Counted from the stretch's first letter, positions 25,928-35,416 are shown. The stretch: 64,000 nucleotides of DNA from Sphingosinicellaceae bacterium (GCA_019285715.1 CP079108.1:2185001-2249000); one strand, 5' to 3'. Translations and numbers: made by a program. The notes: generated by a model not told the origin, from the letters alone.

Positions 25928-26784
25928 GGGCCCTTATCGCCGGTAGCGGCGGCCAGCTCGGCCGGGCACTGCAGGCCACGGTCCCGGAAGGCACCGAGAT
26001 TATCGCGCCGCCCGAGGGCGAGTTTAACATCACCGACGCCGACGTCGTCGCGCGGGTCGTCGCGGACGCCCGGCCGGACGTCGTCATCAACGCCGCCGCC
26101 TACACCGCCGTCGACCGCGCCGAGAGCGACGAAGCCGCGGCACGCGCCGTCAACGTCAATGCCGTCGGCCTGCTCGCCGCAGCCGCCCGCAACGCCGGTG
26201 CCGCCTTCGCCCACGTCTCGACCGACTTCGTGTTCGACGGCACCGCGCACTCGCCCTACCCGCCCGATGCCGCGCCCAACCCACTCGGCGCCTATGGCCG
26301 CACCAAAGCCGACGGCGAGGCGGCAGCCCGCGAGTTCCACCCCAGCCCGCTGATCGTCCGCACCGCGTGGGTCTATGCGGCACAGGGCCAGAACTTCGTC
26401 CGCACCATGCTCCGCCTGATGGCCGAGCGCGACGAAATCCGCGTCGTCGCCGACCAGATCGGCACCCCGACGCACGTCCCGACGCTGGCGCGCACGCTAT
26501 GGACGCTGATTGGGCACGGCGCGACAGGCAATTTCCACGCCACCGACGCCGGGGTCGCCAGCTGGTACGACTTCGCTGTCGCTATCCACGACGAGGCGCT
26601 GGCGGCCGGAATCCTGGCGCGCCCGGTCGCGGTAGTCCCGATCCGCACCAGCGACTACCCGACACCCGCCAAACGCCCGCCCTACGGCGTCCTCGACAAA
26701 ACTACTACGTGGGAAATCACAACGCAGCCAAGGCATTGGCGCGTAGAACTCAACCACTGCATCAGCGAGATCGCCCGTGGCTAA
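25924..26784 (+). CDS. rfbD: dTDP-4-dehydrorhamnose reductase
   Basis: A 286-residue RmlD, the last, NAD(P)H-dependent step to dTDP-L-rhamnose. The N-terminal Rossmann motif reads IAGSGGQLGRALQ. FVHVSTDFVFDG-like, YGRTKADGEAA and RTAWVYAAQGQNFVRTMLRL segments follow (Tyr/Lys dyad in YGRTK). The GTG start at 25924 overlaps the rfbC stop (GTGA), and the end overlaps rfbB by eight bases. The longer frame to 25819 is an rfbC shadow. Confidence 0.96.
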   Translation: MRALIAGSGGQLGRALQATVPEGTEIIAPPEGEFNITDADVVARVVADARPDVVINAAAYTAVDRAESDEAAARAVNVNAVGLLAAAARNAGAAFAHVSTDFVFDGTAHSPYPPDAAPNPLGAYGRTKADGEAAAREFHPSPLIVRTAWVYAAQGQNFVRTMLRLMAERDEIRVVADQIGTPTHVPTLARTLWTLIGHGATGNFHATDAGVASWYDFAVAIHDEALAAGILARPVAVVPIRTSDYPTPAKRPPYGVLDKTTTWEITTQPRHWRVELNHCISEIARG

Positions 26785-27865
26785 CATGATTGTTACTGGT
26801 GGTGCAGGCTTCATAGGCGCAAACTTCGTACAGTTCTGGGAGGCGGCCCACCCCGACGATACCGTCATTGTCCTCGACAGCCTGACCTACGCCGGCAATC
26901 GCGCAAACCTCGCCGGCACCCGCGCCGAGCTCGTCGTCGGTGACATCCGCGACACCCCGCTGGTCGAAAGCCTGCTCCGCGACCGCGCCGTCGACACCCT
27001 CGTCCACTTCGCCGCCGAGAGCCACGTCGACCGTTCGATTCACGGCCCCGACGCCTTTATCGACACCAACATCCTCGGCACCCACAGCCTGCTCAAGGCG
27101 GCGCGCACTGTCTGGCTCGGTGCGGAGGCGAAGCCCCACCGCTTCCACCACGTCAGCACCGACGAGGTCTACGGCAGCCTCGGCCCCGACGACCCGGCGT
27201 TCAGCGAGACCACACCCTACGCCCCGAACTCCCCCTATTCCGCCTCGAAGGCCGCGTCCGACCACCTGGTCCGCGCCTATCACCACACCTACGGTCTGCA
27301 GGTCACCACCTCGAACTGCTCCAACAACTATGGCCCGTACCAATTCCCCGAGAAGCTGATCCCGCTGTTCCTTATCAACGCCCTCCACGGCCGCGCCCTG
27401 CCGATCTACGGCGACGGCATGCAGGTCCGCGACTGGCTCCACGTCGAGGATCACTGCCGGGGCATCGCCGCGGTGCTCGAGCGCGGCCGTGTCGGCGAGA
27501 CCTACAACATCGGCGGCGGTGCCGAACTCCCCAACCTCATGGTCATCGAGACGCTGTGCGCCGCGGTCGACTCGGCCTTCGCAGCGGACCCGAAGCTGAC
27601 GGAACGCTTCCCCGATGCGCCAGCCGCAAAGGGCGTCCCCACCGCATCGCTCAAGACAACCGTCACCGACCGACCCGGCCACGACCGCCGCTATGCGATC
27701 GACGAGACCCGTGCCCGTGTCGAGCTCGGCTACGTTCCGGCGCGAGACTTTCCAACGGGTTTCGCCGAGACCCTCGCCTGGTACCTCGACAACGAGGCGT
27801 GGTGGCGCGGCGTCCTCGACGGCAGCTACCGCGATTGGGTGGCGACCAACTACGCCGTCCGTTGA
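26777..27865 (+). CDS. rfbB: dTDP-glucose 4,6-dehydratase
   Basis: A 362-residue RmlB, second step of the rhamnose pathway. It has an NAD-binding VTGGAGFIGANFVQ, HFAAESHVDRSI, HVSTDEVYGSLG, and the YSASKAASDHLV catalytic Tyr/Lys motif, then TNCSNNYGPYQFPEKLIPL-type sequence. The frame opens at GTG 26777; ATG 26786 is an alternative start. Gene order A-C-D-B differs from the common B-D-A-C arrangement. Confidence 0.96.
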   Translation: MANMIVTGGAGFIGANFVQFWEAAHPDDTVIVLDSLTYAGNRANLAGTRAELVVGDIRDTPLVESLLRDRAVDTLVHFAAESHVDRSIHGPDAFIDTNILGTHSLLKAARTVWLGAEAKPHRFHHVSTDEVYGSLGPDDPAFSETTPYAPNSPYSASKAASDHLVRAYHHTYGLQVTTSNCSNNYGPYQFPEKLIPLFLINALHGRALPIYGDGMQVRDWLHVEDHCRGIAAVLERGRVGETYNIGGGAELPNLMVIETLCAAVDSAFAADPKLTERFPDAPAAKGVPTASLKTTVTDRPGHDRRYAIDETRARVELGYVPARDFPTGFAETLAWYLDNEAWWRGVLDGSYRDWVATNYAVR

Positions 27866-27874
27866 CCGATTAGC

Positions 27875-29056
27875 GTGAAGCCAGTCGGTCGTCTCACCCC
27901 GCTTACGGCGATCCGTCAGTTCCTGCGCGACGAGGCGGCGGGCGGCTACCTGCTGATGGCGGCGGCGGCCGCTGCGGTGCTCGCCGCCAACACTGCGCTC
28001 GCGGTGCCTTACCACGCCCTCTTCGACTGGCACTTCGCCGGGCATACGCTGGTTCACTGGATCAACGACGGCCTGATGGCGCTGTTCTTCCTGCTCGTCG
28101 GCCTCGAGATCAAGCGCGAGACACTCGACGGCGAACTGTCGACCTGGTCGCGCCGCCTGCTGCCGGGAGCGGCCGCGCTGGCGGGCATGATCGTACCGGC
28201 GCTCGTCTACATCGCGGTCAACCACGGCAGCCCCGCCAATTTGCGCGGTTGGGCGATACCGGCTGCTACCGACATCGCCTTCGCGCTCGCCATCCTGGCG
28301 ATGCTCGGGTCGCGGGTCCCGGCATCGCTCAAGCTGCTGGTGACCGCGATCGCGATCATCGACGACCTCGGTGCCATCGTCGTCATCGCGGTGGCCTACA
28401 CCGACGCTATCCACTGGGTCGCGCTCGCCGGTGCCGGTGTCGGGCTCGCCGGACTGGCGCTGCTCAACCGTTCAGGCGTCCGGGCCGTGTGGCCCTACCT
28501 CGTCGTCGGCGTCCTCGTCTGGTTCGCGGTTCTGCAATCCGGGGTCCATGCGACGCTCGCAGGCGTTGCAGTCGCGATGACCATCCCGATGAACATCACG
28601 CCCGGTGCGCCAGAGGACCGCCACTCGCCGCTGATCCGGCTGGAGCACGGCCTGTCACCGTGGATCGCGTTCGCGGTCGTACCGCTGTTCGGGTTCGCGA
28701 ACGCTGGGCTGGACCTGCGCGGCGTAACGCCAGCGAGCCTGCTCGAGCCCTTGCCGCTCGGCGTTGCGCTCGGCCTGCTGCTCGGTAAGCAGTTCGGTGT
28801 CTTCGGCGCAATCTGGGCGCTGGTCCGCTCCGGCGCAGCGGCACGCCCCGCTGGGGCCTCGTGGCGGCAACTTTACGGCGTCGCACTGCTGTGCGGCATC
28901 GGCTTTACCATGAGCCTGTTCATCTCCGGACTGGCCTTCGGCGACAGCGCTGCGGCACGCGAGCAGGCCAAACTGGGCATTATAGCGGGTTCGCTGCTCG
29001 CCGCGCTGGGCGGCTGGCTGGTACTCGCGGGCGGCACTCGGGAGCGACGCACATGA
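27875..29056 (+). CDS. nhaA: NhaA-type Na+/H+ antiporter
   Basis: A 393-residue NhaA antiporter with about twelve helices. The hallmark AIIDDLGAIVVIAVAY carries the two adjacent Asp residues needed for ion binding, and ATDIAFALAILAMLGSRVP precedes it. It should export Na+ in exchange for protons at alkaline pH. It begins at GTG 27875, only nine bases after the rfbB stop, so it may be read through from the EPS arm; that link looks accidental rather than functional. Confidence 0.94.
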   Translation: MKPVGRLTPLTAIRQFLRDEAAGGYLLMAAAAAAVLAANTALAVPYHALFDWHFAGHTLVHWINDGLMALFFLLVGLEIKRETLDGELSTWSRRLLPGAAALAGMIVPALVYIAVNHGSPANLRGWAIPAATDIAFALAILAMLGSRVPASLKLLVTAIAIIDDLGAIVVIAVAYTDAIHWVALAGAGVGLAGLALLNRSGVRAVWPYLVVGVLVWFAVLQSGVHATLAGVAVAMTIPMNITPGAPEDRHSPLIRLEHGLSPWIAFAVVPLFGFANAGLDLRGVTPASLLEPLPLGVALGLLLGKQFGVFGAIWALVRSGAAARPAGASWRQLYGVALLCGIGFTMSLFISGLAFGDSAAAREQAKLGIIAGSLLAALGGWLVLAGGTRERRT

Positions 29057-29682
29057 GCTGGTATCGACGCTATGCCCGGTTCGCGATGTTCTTCGCGATC
29101 ATGATCGTTGCCACAGGCGCCCTGTTTGCCATCGGCGCCAAGATCGTACCCGCGGTGCTCGGCGGCTTCGATCTCGGCGCGATCGCCTTCCTAGGGGCAA
29201 CCCTGTGGGCGCTGAGCGACGACGAGGCGGATGAAATGCGCAAGCGGGCTGCCGAGAACGAGCCGGACCAATACATCCTGCAGATTGTCGCCGCGGTCAT
29301 CATCGTCGTCATCGTGACCGCCGTAGGGTTCGAGCTGACCAGCGGCTCGGGCCGCAGCTTGGCGCTTGCCGGCGGCACGCTGCTGCTCGCGTGGTTGTTC
29401 GGCAATGTGCTGTATGCCATTCATTACGCGCACAGTTATTATCTCGACGACGGCAAGGGTGGCGATTGCGGCGGGCTCGAATTCCCCGGCGAGGACGAAC
29501 CCGTCTATTGGGATTTTGCCTATTTCTCGTTCGTCCTCGGCATGACGTTCCAGGTCTCGGACGTCGAGATCAAGCGGACAGGGCTACGGCGCACCGCGCT
29601 GATCCACAGCCTGATCGCCTTTCTCTTCAACCTCGGTGTCATCGCCCTGACCGTCAGCCTGGTCGGCAATCTGATCAAATAG
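29053..29682 (+). CDS. DUF1345 family membrane protein
   Basis: A 209-residue protein with about five hydrophobic helices and the DUF1345 signature around YAIHYAHSYY followed by GLEFPGEDEPVYWDFAYFSFVLGMTFQVSDV. No function is established for the family. It is coupled to nhaA by an ATGA overlap; a role in ion homeostasis is a guess from that. The longer frame to 28861 is an nhaA shadow. Confidence 0.9.
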   Translation: MSWYRRYARFAMFFAIMIVATGALFAIGAKIVPAVLGGFDLGAIAFLGATLWALSDDEADEMRKRAAENEPDQYILQIVAAVIIVVIVTAVGFELTSGSGRSLALAGGTLLLAWLFGNVLYAIHYAHSYYLDDGKGGDCGGLEFPGEDEPVYWDFAYFSFVLGMTFQVSDVEIKRTGLRRTALIHSLIAFLFNLGVIALTVSLVGNLIK

Positions 29683-30005
29683 GCGCTTGAAGTACCAAGA
29701 ACGGCCGGTCCCACGCAGCATCCGCGGACAGGCTCCGGTCTCCGAATATGAACGAGAGTTTACAGAGTAAGTGCCCTCGCGAACCCTGCGATGGGGGCGA
29801 CGGAGGACGGAAACCGCTAATATCGAGCAATGGCGCGTAGCTGCCCGGTCTGTGACTCAGCGATGAGAAAGATCATGCGCCAGCACGTCGGGATCAGCTG
29901 ATTGTACCAGACAGGTGGTTTGTAGGACAGCGCCGCTTTTAAGGGTCGATTCTCGAGGGGCCATGTCGCATACGATACTGGCGCCTGCGCGCGGTCGAGC
30001 CCGGT
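29683..30005. other. gene-free stretch between converging genes
   Basis: About 320 bases lie between DUF1345 (rightward) and tlyA (leftward). Frames here have no recognisable domain. I see no strong hairpin with a T-run and no palindromic repeat of the local family. The region is of mixed composition and may be decayed sequence. Confidence 0.45.
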
Positions 30006-30761
30006 CTAGTCGGCCGGATGGGTCGTTATCCCGGTTCGCGCGGCGATCAGGAACTCGATATTGCCCTCGGGGCCGGTGATTGGCGACGCTACAATCCCCT
30101 CGACCCGCCAGCCCCGGCTTTCCAGCCAGACGGCGACCTCGGCGCAGACACGAGCGTGAACGTCGGGGTCGCGGATCACCCCGCCCTTGCCGACCTCGCC
30201 CCGCCCCGCCTCGAATTGCGGCTTGATCAGCGCCAGCAGCCGGGCCTCGGCCTTGGCGAAACTCAGCGGCGTTTCCAGTACCTTGGCGAGACCGATGAAG
30301 CTGGCGTCGCAGACGATGATGTCGACCGCGACCGGGATATGCTCGTCGGTGAGGATGCGTGCGCTGGTCTGTTCGAGCACGGTGACGCGCGGGTCCTCGC
30401 GGATCTTCCACGCCAGCTGATTAGTGCCGCTGTCGACCGCGAAGACATGCGTCGCGCCGCGGGTGAGCAGTACGTCGGTGAACCCGCCGGTCGACGAGCC
30501 GACGTCGATGGCGGTTGCACCCGCGACGTCCCAGCCGAAATGGTCGAGGCCGTGTGCGAGCTTGATCCCGCCGCGTGACACCCAGGGGTGGTCGCGACCC
30601 TTGACGGTCAGCGGCGCATCGACGGCAAGCACCTGCCCCGCCTTCTCGACCTTGCGGTCGCCGACGTAGACGAGGCCGGCGAGGATCAACGCCTGCGCCC
30701 GGGTCCGGCTCTCTGCGAGGCCGAGCTCGACAAGGCGCTGGTCGGCTCGCGGCTTTGCCAT
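30006..30761 (-). CDS. tlyA: TlyA-type rRNA 2'-O-methyltransferase / hemolysin family
   Basis: A 251-residue protein: an S4 RNA-binding domain (residues about 1-65, RADQRLVELGLAESRTRAQA), then an FtsJ-type SAM methyltransferase with AIDVGSSTGGFTDVLLTRGA and VDIIVCDASFIGL. The family methylates cytidines in 16S/23S rRNA. It lies 39 bases downstream of dxs on the same strand, the usual alphaproteobacterial arrangement. Confidence 0.95.
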   Translation of the reverse strand: MAKPRADQRLVELGLAESRTRAQALILAGLVYVGDRKVEKAGQVLAVDAPLTVKGRDHPWVSRGGIKLAHGLDHFGWDVAGATAIDVGSSTGGFTDVLLTRGATHVFAVDSGTNQLAWKIREDPRVTVLEQTSARILTDEHIPVAVDIIVCDASFIGLAKVLETPLSFAKAEARLLALIKPQFEAGRGEVGKGGVIRDPDVHARVCAEVAVWLESRGWRVEGIVASPITGPEGNIEFLIAARTGITTHPAD

Positions 30762-30800
30762 CAGGTCAGCAGGCCGCGCGGCACTGGACGGTGCAGGCGC

Positions 30801-32729
30801 TCAGGCCCGCGCGCCCTCGTGCATTCCGAGCGAGTTATGCCGAAGCGCCTCAAGCACCGTCGCGACGATTGCCGGAGCATCCAGCGCGGCGGTGACGTAC
30901 TGCGCTGCGGGGCCATCGTGCTCCTGGAACACGTCAGGCAGGCGCATGGTGCGAACCTTGAGGCCGTTGTCGGTCAGGCCCTCGTCGCTGAGCCAGGTCA
31001 GGACGTGCGCGCCGAAGCCGCCGATGGCGCCCTCCTCGATGGTGACGAGCACGTCATGGCTGATCGCCAGCTTGCGGATCATGTCGTGGTCGAGCGGCTT
31101 GGCAAAGCGCAGGTCGGCGACCGTGGTGGACAGGCCGCGACCTTCGAGATCATCGGCGGCGGCGAGTGCCTCGGTCAGGCGGGTGCCGAGCGACAGGATC
31201 GCGACGGTCTTGCCTTCGCGGATGATGCGGCCCTTGCCGATCTCGAGGCGGATCGGGGTCTCTGGCAGAGCGACGCCGGTGCCTTCGCCGCGCGGGTAGC
31301 GGACCGCACTCGGCCCGTCGTCGTACATCGCGCAGGTGTGGACCATGTGGACCAGTTCGGCCTCGTCCGCCGCCGCCATGACGACAAAGTTGGGCAGGGT
31401 CGCGAGGTAGGTCACGTCGAACGAGCCGGCGTGGGTGGCACCGTCGGCTCCGACCAGCCCGGCACGGTCGATGGCGAAGCGCACCGGCAGGTTCTGGATG
31501 GCGACGTCGTGGACGACCTGGTCGTAGGCGCGCTGCAGGAAGGTCGAGTAGATCGTCGCGAACGGCCGCATGCCCTGCGCGGCGAGGCCGGCCGCAAAGG
31601 TGACGGCGTGCTGCTCGGCGATGCCGACGTCGAACAGGCGCTCGGGGAACTCGGCCTCGAACTTGTCGAGACCGGTGCCCGACGGCATCGCGGCGGTGAT
31701 CGCGACAATGGTCGGATCGCGGCGCGCCTCGTCGATCAGCGCCTTGGCAAAGACATTGGTATAGCTCGGCGGTCCGGCCTTGCCCTTGACCTGTCCACCG
31801 GTAACGACGTCGAACTTCTGGACGGCGTGGTACTTGTCGGGCGCTGCCTCGGCATGCTCGTAGCCATGGCCCTTGCGGGTGACGACGTGGACCAGGATCG
31901 GGCCCTCGGCGGCGTCGCGAACATTCTCGAGCACCGGCACGAGGTGGTCGAGGTTATGGCCGTCGATCGGACCGACGTAGTAGAAGCCGAGCTCCTCGAA
32001 GAGCGTGCCGCCGGTGGCCAAGGTACGAAAATACTCCTCGGCGCGCTTGGCGGTGCGCTGCATGTTCGGGCCGAAAGTGCGCTTCGCCAGCTGCTTGACC
32101 GCGTCGCGTAGCTCAAGGAACGGCCGCGACGAGTAGATCCGCGCCAGATACGCCGACAGCGCGCCGACCGGCGGCGCGATCGACATGTCGTTGTCGTTCA
32201 GGATGACGACGAGACGGTTGCCCGCGGCCTGGGCGTTGTTCATCGCCTCATAGGCCATGCCCGCCGACATCGCGCCGTCGCCGATGACCGCGATCGCCTT
32301 GCCGGGCTGGCCCTTGAGCTTGTTGGCGACCGCAAAGCCGAGCGCCGCCGAGATCGAGGTCGAGCTGTGCGCGGCGCCGAACGGGTCGTACTCGCTCTCG
32401 CTGCGCCGGGTGAAGCCGCTGAGGCCGCCCCCCATCCGGAGCGTGCGGATGCGGTCGCGGCGTCCGGTCAGGATCTTGTGGGGATAGGCCTGGTGGCCGA
32501 CGTCCCAGATCAGGCGGTCGTTGGGCGTGTCGAAGACGTGATGGAGCGCGACCGTCAGCTCGACGACACCGAGGCCGGCACCGAGGTGCCCGCCGGTGAC
32601 GCTGACCGCGTCGATCAGCTCGGCGCGCAGCTCATCCGCGACTTGCCTGAGCTGGTGGGCGTCGAACCCGCGCAGGTCGGCGGGGAGGTTGACTTGGTCG
32701 AGTAGCGGCGTCTGGGGGCGTTCGGTCAC
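30801..32729 (-). CDS. dxs: 1-deoxy-D-xylulose-5-phosphate synthase
   Basis: A 642-residue DXS, the entry step of the MEP isoprenoid pathway (pyruvate + glyceraldehyde-3-phosphate to DXP), which also feeds thiamine and pyridoxal synthesis. The thiamine-diphosphate motif [17 protein letters not shown], the early [17 protein letters not shown] and the transketolase [20 protein letters not shown] are all present. Length and ends match the family. It is probably co-transcribed with tlyA. Confidence 0.97.
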   Translation of the reverse strand: MTERPQTPLLDQVNLPADLRGFDAHQLRQVADELRAELIDAVSVTGGHLGAGLGVVELTVALHHVFDTPNDRLIWDVGHQAYPHKILTGRRDRIRTLRMGGGLSGFTRRSESEYDPFGAAHSSTSISAALGFAVANKLKGQPGKAIAVIGDGAMSAGMAYEAMNNAQAAGNRLVVILNDNDMSIAPPVGALSAYLARIYSSRPFLELRDAVKQLAKRTFGPNMQRTAKRAEEYFRTLATGGTLFEELGFYYVGPIDGHNLDHLVPVLENVRDAAEGPILVHVVTRKGHGYEHAEAAPDKYHAVQKFDVVTGGQVKGKAGPPSYTNVFAKALIDEARRDPTIVAITAAMPSGTGLDKFEAEFPERLFDVGIAEQHAVTFAAGLAAQGMRPFATIYSTFLQRAYDQVVHDVAIQNLPVRFAIDRAGLVGADGATHAGSFDVTYLATLPNFVVMAAADEAELVHMVHTCAMYDDGPSAVRYPRGEGTGVALPETPIRLEIGKGRIIREGKTVAILSLGTRLTEALAAADDLEGRGLSTTVADLRFAKPLDHDMIRKLAISHDVLVTIEEGAIGGFGAHVLTWLSDEGLTDNGLKVRTMRLPDVFQEHDGPAAQYVTAALDAPAIVATVLEALRHNSLGMHEGARA

Positions 32730-32824
32730 AGGGCGTAGCCAATCTTCCGTGATACTTTGTCACGAATTAGCCGTCTGGAGACGACTTGTCGATTGTTGCG
32801 TGGGCCGCAAGCGGTGCCGCGACG

Positions 32825-33286
32825 TCAGTCGCAGTCCGTGCAGCGCCCCTGAACCTCGAGGATCGGGCGGATCGGGCGAAAACCGGTGGCACTTGCAGCG
32901 GCGCGAACCCCGGCTGCCAGCTTGTCATCGTCGAGATGTGTGGTGCGCCCGCAACTGTCGCAGACTAAAAAGATGCAGTCGTGCAGGCAGTCCGGGTGGG
33001 CGTTGGCGACATAGGCATTGCTGCTCTCGACGCGCATCGCGACGTTGTTGGCCACGAACAGGTCGAGGATGCGGTAAACGCTGTTGGCGGCGACACGGCG
33101 ACCAGCGGCGGTCGAGACCGCATCGGTGACATCGTAGGCGCTGGCTGGCCGGTCGAAGTCGGCAAGGGCCGCAAAGACCTGCGCGCGCAGGTCGGTCCAC
33201 TGCTCACCGGCACGGAGCACCGCCGCACGCGCCGCGCTGGTCAGGGCCGGACCGGCCGGCAATACGTGGGAATGAGAAACGGGCAT
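32825..33286 (-). CDS. Fur-family regulator, probably Zur
   Basis: A 153-residue Fur-type repressor with an N-terminal winged helix (SAYDVTDAVSTAAGRRVAANSVYRILDLF) and a dimer domain. The structural zinc site is in FLVCDSCGRTTH and the C-terminal RCTDCD (two CxxC pairs), and there is a metal-binding SHSHV near the N-terminus. Zn over Fe specificity is inferred from the company of a MerC protein and a Zur-like box upstream. The start is ATG 33286; a longer frame to 33322 overlaps the spacer to merC. Confidence 0.86.
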   Translation of the reverse strand: MPVSHSHVLPAGPALTSAARAAVLRAGEQWTDLRAQVFAALADFDRPASAYDVTDAVSTAAGRRVAANSVYRILDLFVANNVAMRVESSNAYVANAHPDCLHDCIFLVCDSCGRTTHLDDDKLAAGVRAAASATGFRPIRPILEVQGRCTDCD

Positions 33287-33323
33287 CGATACGAATATGG
33301 GGCGGGTTTTCCCCCGCGGCAAG

Positions 33324-33689
33324 TCAGTGACGCGACCACCGCATGTTGAGCAGGTGCGCGCTGGCCAGCAGCAGCACCCCGGTGATCGACACCGCGATCT
33401 CGGTAACGCTGCCGTGCGCGAACATCAGGGACGCCGCCATCAGGGCGAGGCCGACGCCGCCGAGGACCGTCACCACATAGCGCTGGTGGATCCGGACGCC
33501 GCGCAGCAGCGCAAACGCCGCGAGGGGCAGCGCCAGCGCGAGGCCGATCGCGTGAAATTCGTGGTTCCAGAGGCCGCCGGTAACCGAAAGGCCCGCAAGC
33601 AGCACGCTGCCGGCGAGGCAATGCACGACGCACAGGCCCGACAGGCCCATTGCCGAGCGGTCGATCCAGGTGCGGTTTGGCTCACTCAC
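33324..33689 (-). CDS. MerC domain membrane protein
   Basis: A 121-residue protein with four hydrophobic helices and a MerC-like Cys pattern in the first helix region (SGLCVVHCLAGSVLLAG). MerC family members carry metal ions such as Hg(II) or other thiophilic metals across the membrane. No other mer genes are nearby, so mercury resistance is unlikely; zinc-linked transport together with the Fur-family regulator 37 bases downstream fits better. Confidence 0.87.
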   Translation of the reverse strand: MSEPNRTWIDRSAMGLSGLCVVHCLAGSVLLAGLSVTGGLWNHEFHAIGLALALPLAAFALLRGVRIHQRYVVTVLGGVGLALMAASLMFAHGSVTEIAVSITGVLLLASAHLLNMRWSRH

Positions 33690-33697
33690 TACGCTAT

Positions 33698-33713
33698 GAT
33701 ATGTTGTTACATC
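33698..33713. promoter_or_regulatory. possible Zur/Fur operator upstream of merC
   Basis: GATATGTTGTTACATC lies nine bases upstream of the merC start on the opposite reading. Its outer bases are palindromic (GAT...ATC) and it resembles the GATATGTTATAACATATC type of Zur box, with mismatches in the right half. If real, the merC-fur pair would be autoregulated. Confidence 0.45.
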
Positions 33714-33800
33714 GGAGAGTGCAAGTACTAGACGCGCCGCGCTGGCTTAACAGCTCGATACGGTGCATCGCAGGGTCGCGACTGTTTCGGGGGAAACTTT

Positions 33801-34220
33801 ATGGACCGCTTCTTCACGACGCTGTCGAGCCGTATCGCCGGCTTCGTCGGCCAGCCCCTGGCCTTCGTCATCGCGCTCGCAACGATTATCCTGTGGGCGG
33901 TGACCGGGCCGGTGTTCGATTTCTCCGACACCTGGCAGCTGGTCATCAACACCTCGACGACGATCATCACCTTCCTGATGGTGTTCCTGATCCAGAATTC
34001 GCAGAACCGCGATGCCGCTGCGATCCATGCCAAGCTCGACGAGTTGGTCCGCTCGATCGAGGATGCGCGCAACGCCTTCATCGGCATCGAGCACATGAGC
34101 GCCCACCAGCTCGAGGAAATCCGCGCTGCACTCGAGAAGGAGTGCGAGGAGATCGATCAGGAGCTCACGCACCGCGAGACCGCGCCGAGCACGGTGGCGC
34201 GGCTGCTCAAGCGACTCTGA
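33801..34220 (+). CDS. low-affinity iron permease family protein
   Basis: A 139-residue protein of the low-affinity iron permease family (PF04120-like). Two membrane helices lie in FVIALATIILWAVTGPVF and INTSTTIITFLMVFLIQ, followed by the conserved QNSQNRDAAAIHAKLDELV segment and a charged coiled-coil tail. The family name comes from yeast Fet4; bacterial members are of unproven transport function. GGGGGA precedes ATG 33801. It is divergent from merC-fur and so near the possible Zur box. Confidence 0.88.
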   Translation: MDRFFTTLSSRIAGFVGQPLAFVIALATIILWAVTGPVFDFSDTWQLVINTSTTIITFLMVFLIQNSQNRDAAAIHAKLDELVRSIEDARNAFIGIEHMSAHQLEEIRAALEKECEEIDQELTHRETAPSTVARLLKRL

Positions 34221-34291
34221 CCCCCGCCGTCTCCCGGCTCCGCGACGCCGCGTCGCTTCACGAAGGCACTACGCTGCGGCATAGGACGCGC

Positions 34292-35320
34292 ATGCTCGCG
34301 ACCCTCACCGCCGTCCCCACCGCTGCCACGACCACCGCGAAGCGTGAACGCCCGCGTGCCATCGCGACCTGGCTGCTCGCGGTAGCCGTCCTCGTGTTCG
34401 CGATGGTCGTCGTCGGGGGCATCACCCGCCTCACCGAGTCCGGCCTGTCGATCGTCAAGTGGGAGCCGCTGAGCGGCATCGTGCCACCGTTGAACGATGC
34501 GCAGTGGCAGGCCGAATTCGCCCAGTACCAAGCCTCGCCGCAATACACCAAGGTCAACGCCGGCATGGGGCTCGATGCGTTCAAGGGCATCTTCTTCTGG
34601 GAGTATGTCCACCGCTTGCTCGGGCGGGTCATCGGCTTTGCCTTTGCGCTGCCATTGCTGTGGTTCGCGCTCACCCGCGCGATCCCCAAAGGCTACGGCT
34701 GGCGGCTGAGCGGCATATTGATGCTGGGCGGGCTGCAGGGTGCGATCGGCTGGTGGATGGTCGCTTCGGGCCTCGTCAACCGCCCGTCGGTGGCACACGA
34801 GCGGCTCGCGGTGCACCTCGTGACCGCGCTGCTGATCATGGCGGCGTGCATCTGGACCGCACTCGACCTGACCGAGGGCCGGCGCCGGTTGCCGCGCTGG
34901 GGCGCGCCGGTGCTGGCTCTGCTCGCGGTACAGATCGTCTGGGGCGCGTTCACCGCCGGGCTGCGGGCGGGCCATGCCTCCGACACCTGGCCGCTGATGC
35001 TGGGGAGCCTCGTGCCGCCGCTCGCGAGCCCGTTCGACGATCCGCTTACCGTGCAGTTCATCCATCGCAGCTTCGCCTGGGTAGTCGCGGCGGCAGCGAT
35101 CGCCGCGGTCTGGGCATCGCGCCGGTCAGGCCACCGGGCGGGTCTGGTCGTCGCCGCGCTGGCGCTCCAGATCGCGCTCGGCATCCTAACCATCGTCAAC
35201 GGCGTGCCGATCCCGCTGGCAGCGCTGCATCAGGCCGGGGCCGCGATCCTGCTCGCCACGCTGCTGTGGCTCGCACATTGGCAGGCTTCTAGCGTGCGGT
35301 ATTATAATACCGTCCCGTAA
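34292..35320 (+). CDS. ctaA: heme A synthase (COX15/CtaA)
   Basis: A 342-residue, eight-helix protein of the COX15/CtaA family, oxidising the C8 methyl of heme O to make heme A for cytochrome c oxidase. Conserved segments are GGITRLTESGLSIVKWEPL, FWEYVHRLLGRVIG (EYxHR), GLVNRPSVAHERLAVHL and QFIHRSFAW, with the heme-ligating His residues. ATG 34292 is the natural start; the frame extending to 33650 crosses the iron permease gene. Confidence 0.95.
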   Translation: MLATLTAVPTAATTTAKRERPRAIATWLLAVAVLVFAMVVVGGITRLTESGLSIVKWEPLSGIVPPLNDAQWQAEFAQYQASPQYTKVNAGMGLDAFKGIFFWEYVHRLLGRVIGFAFALPLLWFALTRAIPKGYGWRLSGILMLGGLQGAIGWWMVASGLVNRPSVAHERLAVHLVTALLIMAACIWTALDLTEGRRRLPRWGAPVLALLAVQIVWGAFTAGLRAGHASDTWPLMLGSLVPPLASPFDDPLTVQFIHRSFAWVVAAAAIAAVWASRRSGHRAGLVVAALALQIALGILTIVNGVPIPLAALHQAGAAILLATLLWLAHWQASSVRYYNTVP

Positions 35321-35334
35321 ACCCGCCAAAAACC

Positions 35335-35363
35335 TTGCGTTGCGAGCCGGTATCGGCGATATA
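35335..35363 (+). promoter_or_regulatory. candidate sigma-70 promoter of rplM-rpsI
   Basis: TTGCGT, 17 bases, then GATATA gives a well-spaced -35/-10 pair about 55 bases upstream of the rplM start, in an AT-richer gap. Confidence 0.5.
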
Positions 35364-35372
35364 GCGCGCGTT

Positions 35373-35399
35373 CCGGTCGGCGCTCGCTGGCCGGTTTTT
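35373..35399 (+). promoter_or_regulatory. terminator-like hairpin in the rplM leader
   Basis: CCGGTC and GGCCGG (six pairs, one G-T) surround a ten-base loop and are followed directly by TTTTT. This is the form of a Rho-independent terminator placed between the promoter and the rplM ribosome site, so it may act as an attenuator. Such leaders are known in ribosomal protein operons, but this one is only predicted. Confidence 0.5.
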
Positions 35400-35416
35400 G
35401 TATTCAAGAGGGCATC

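Noticed and set aside
33324-33689. Mercury resistance operon
   Set aside because: Only a MerC-like protein is present; merA, merR, merT and merP are absent.
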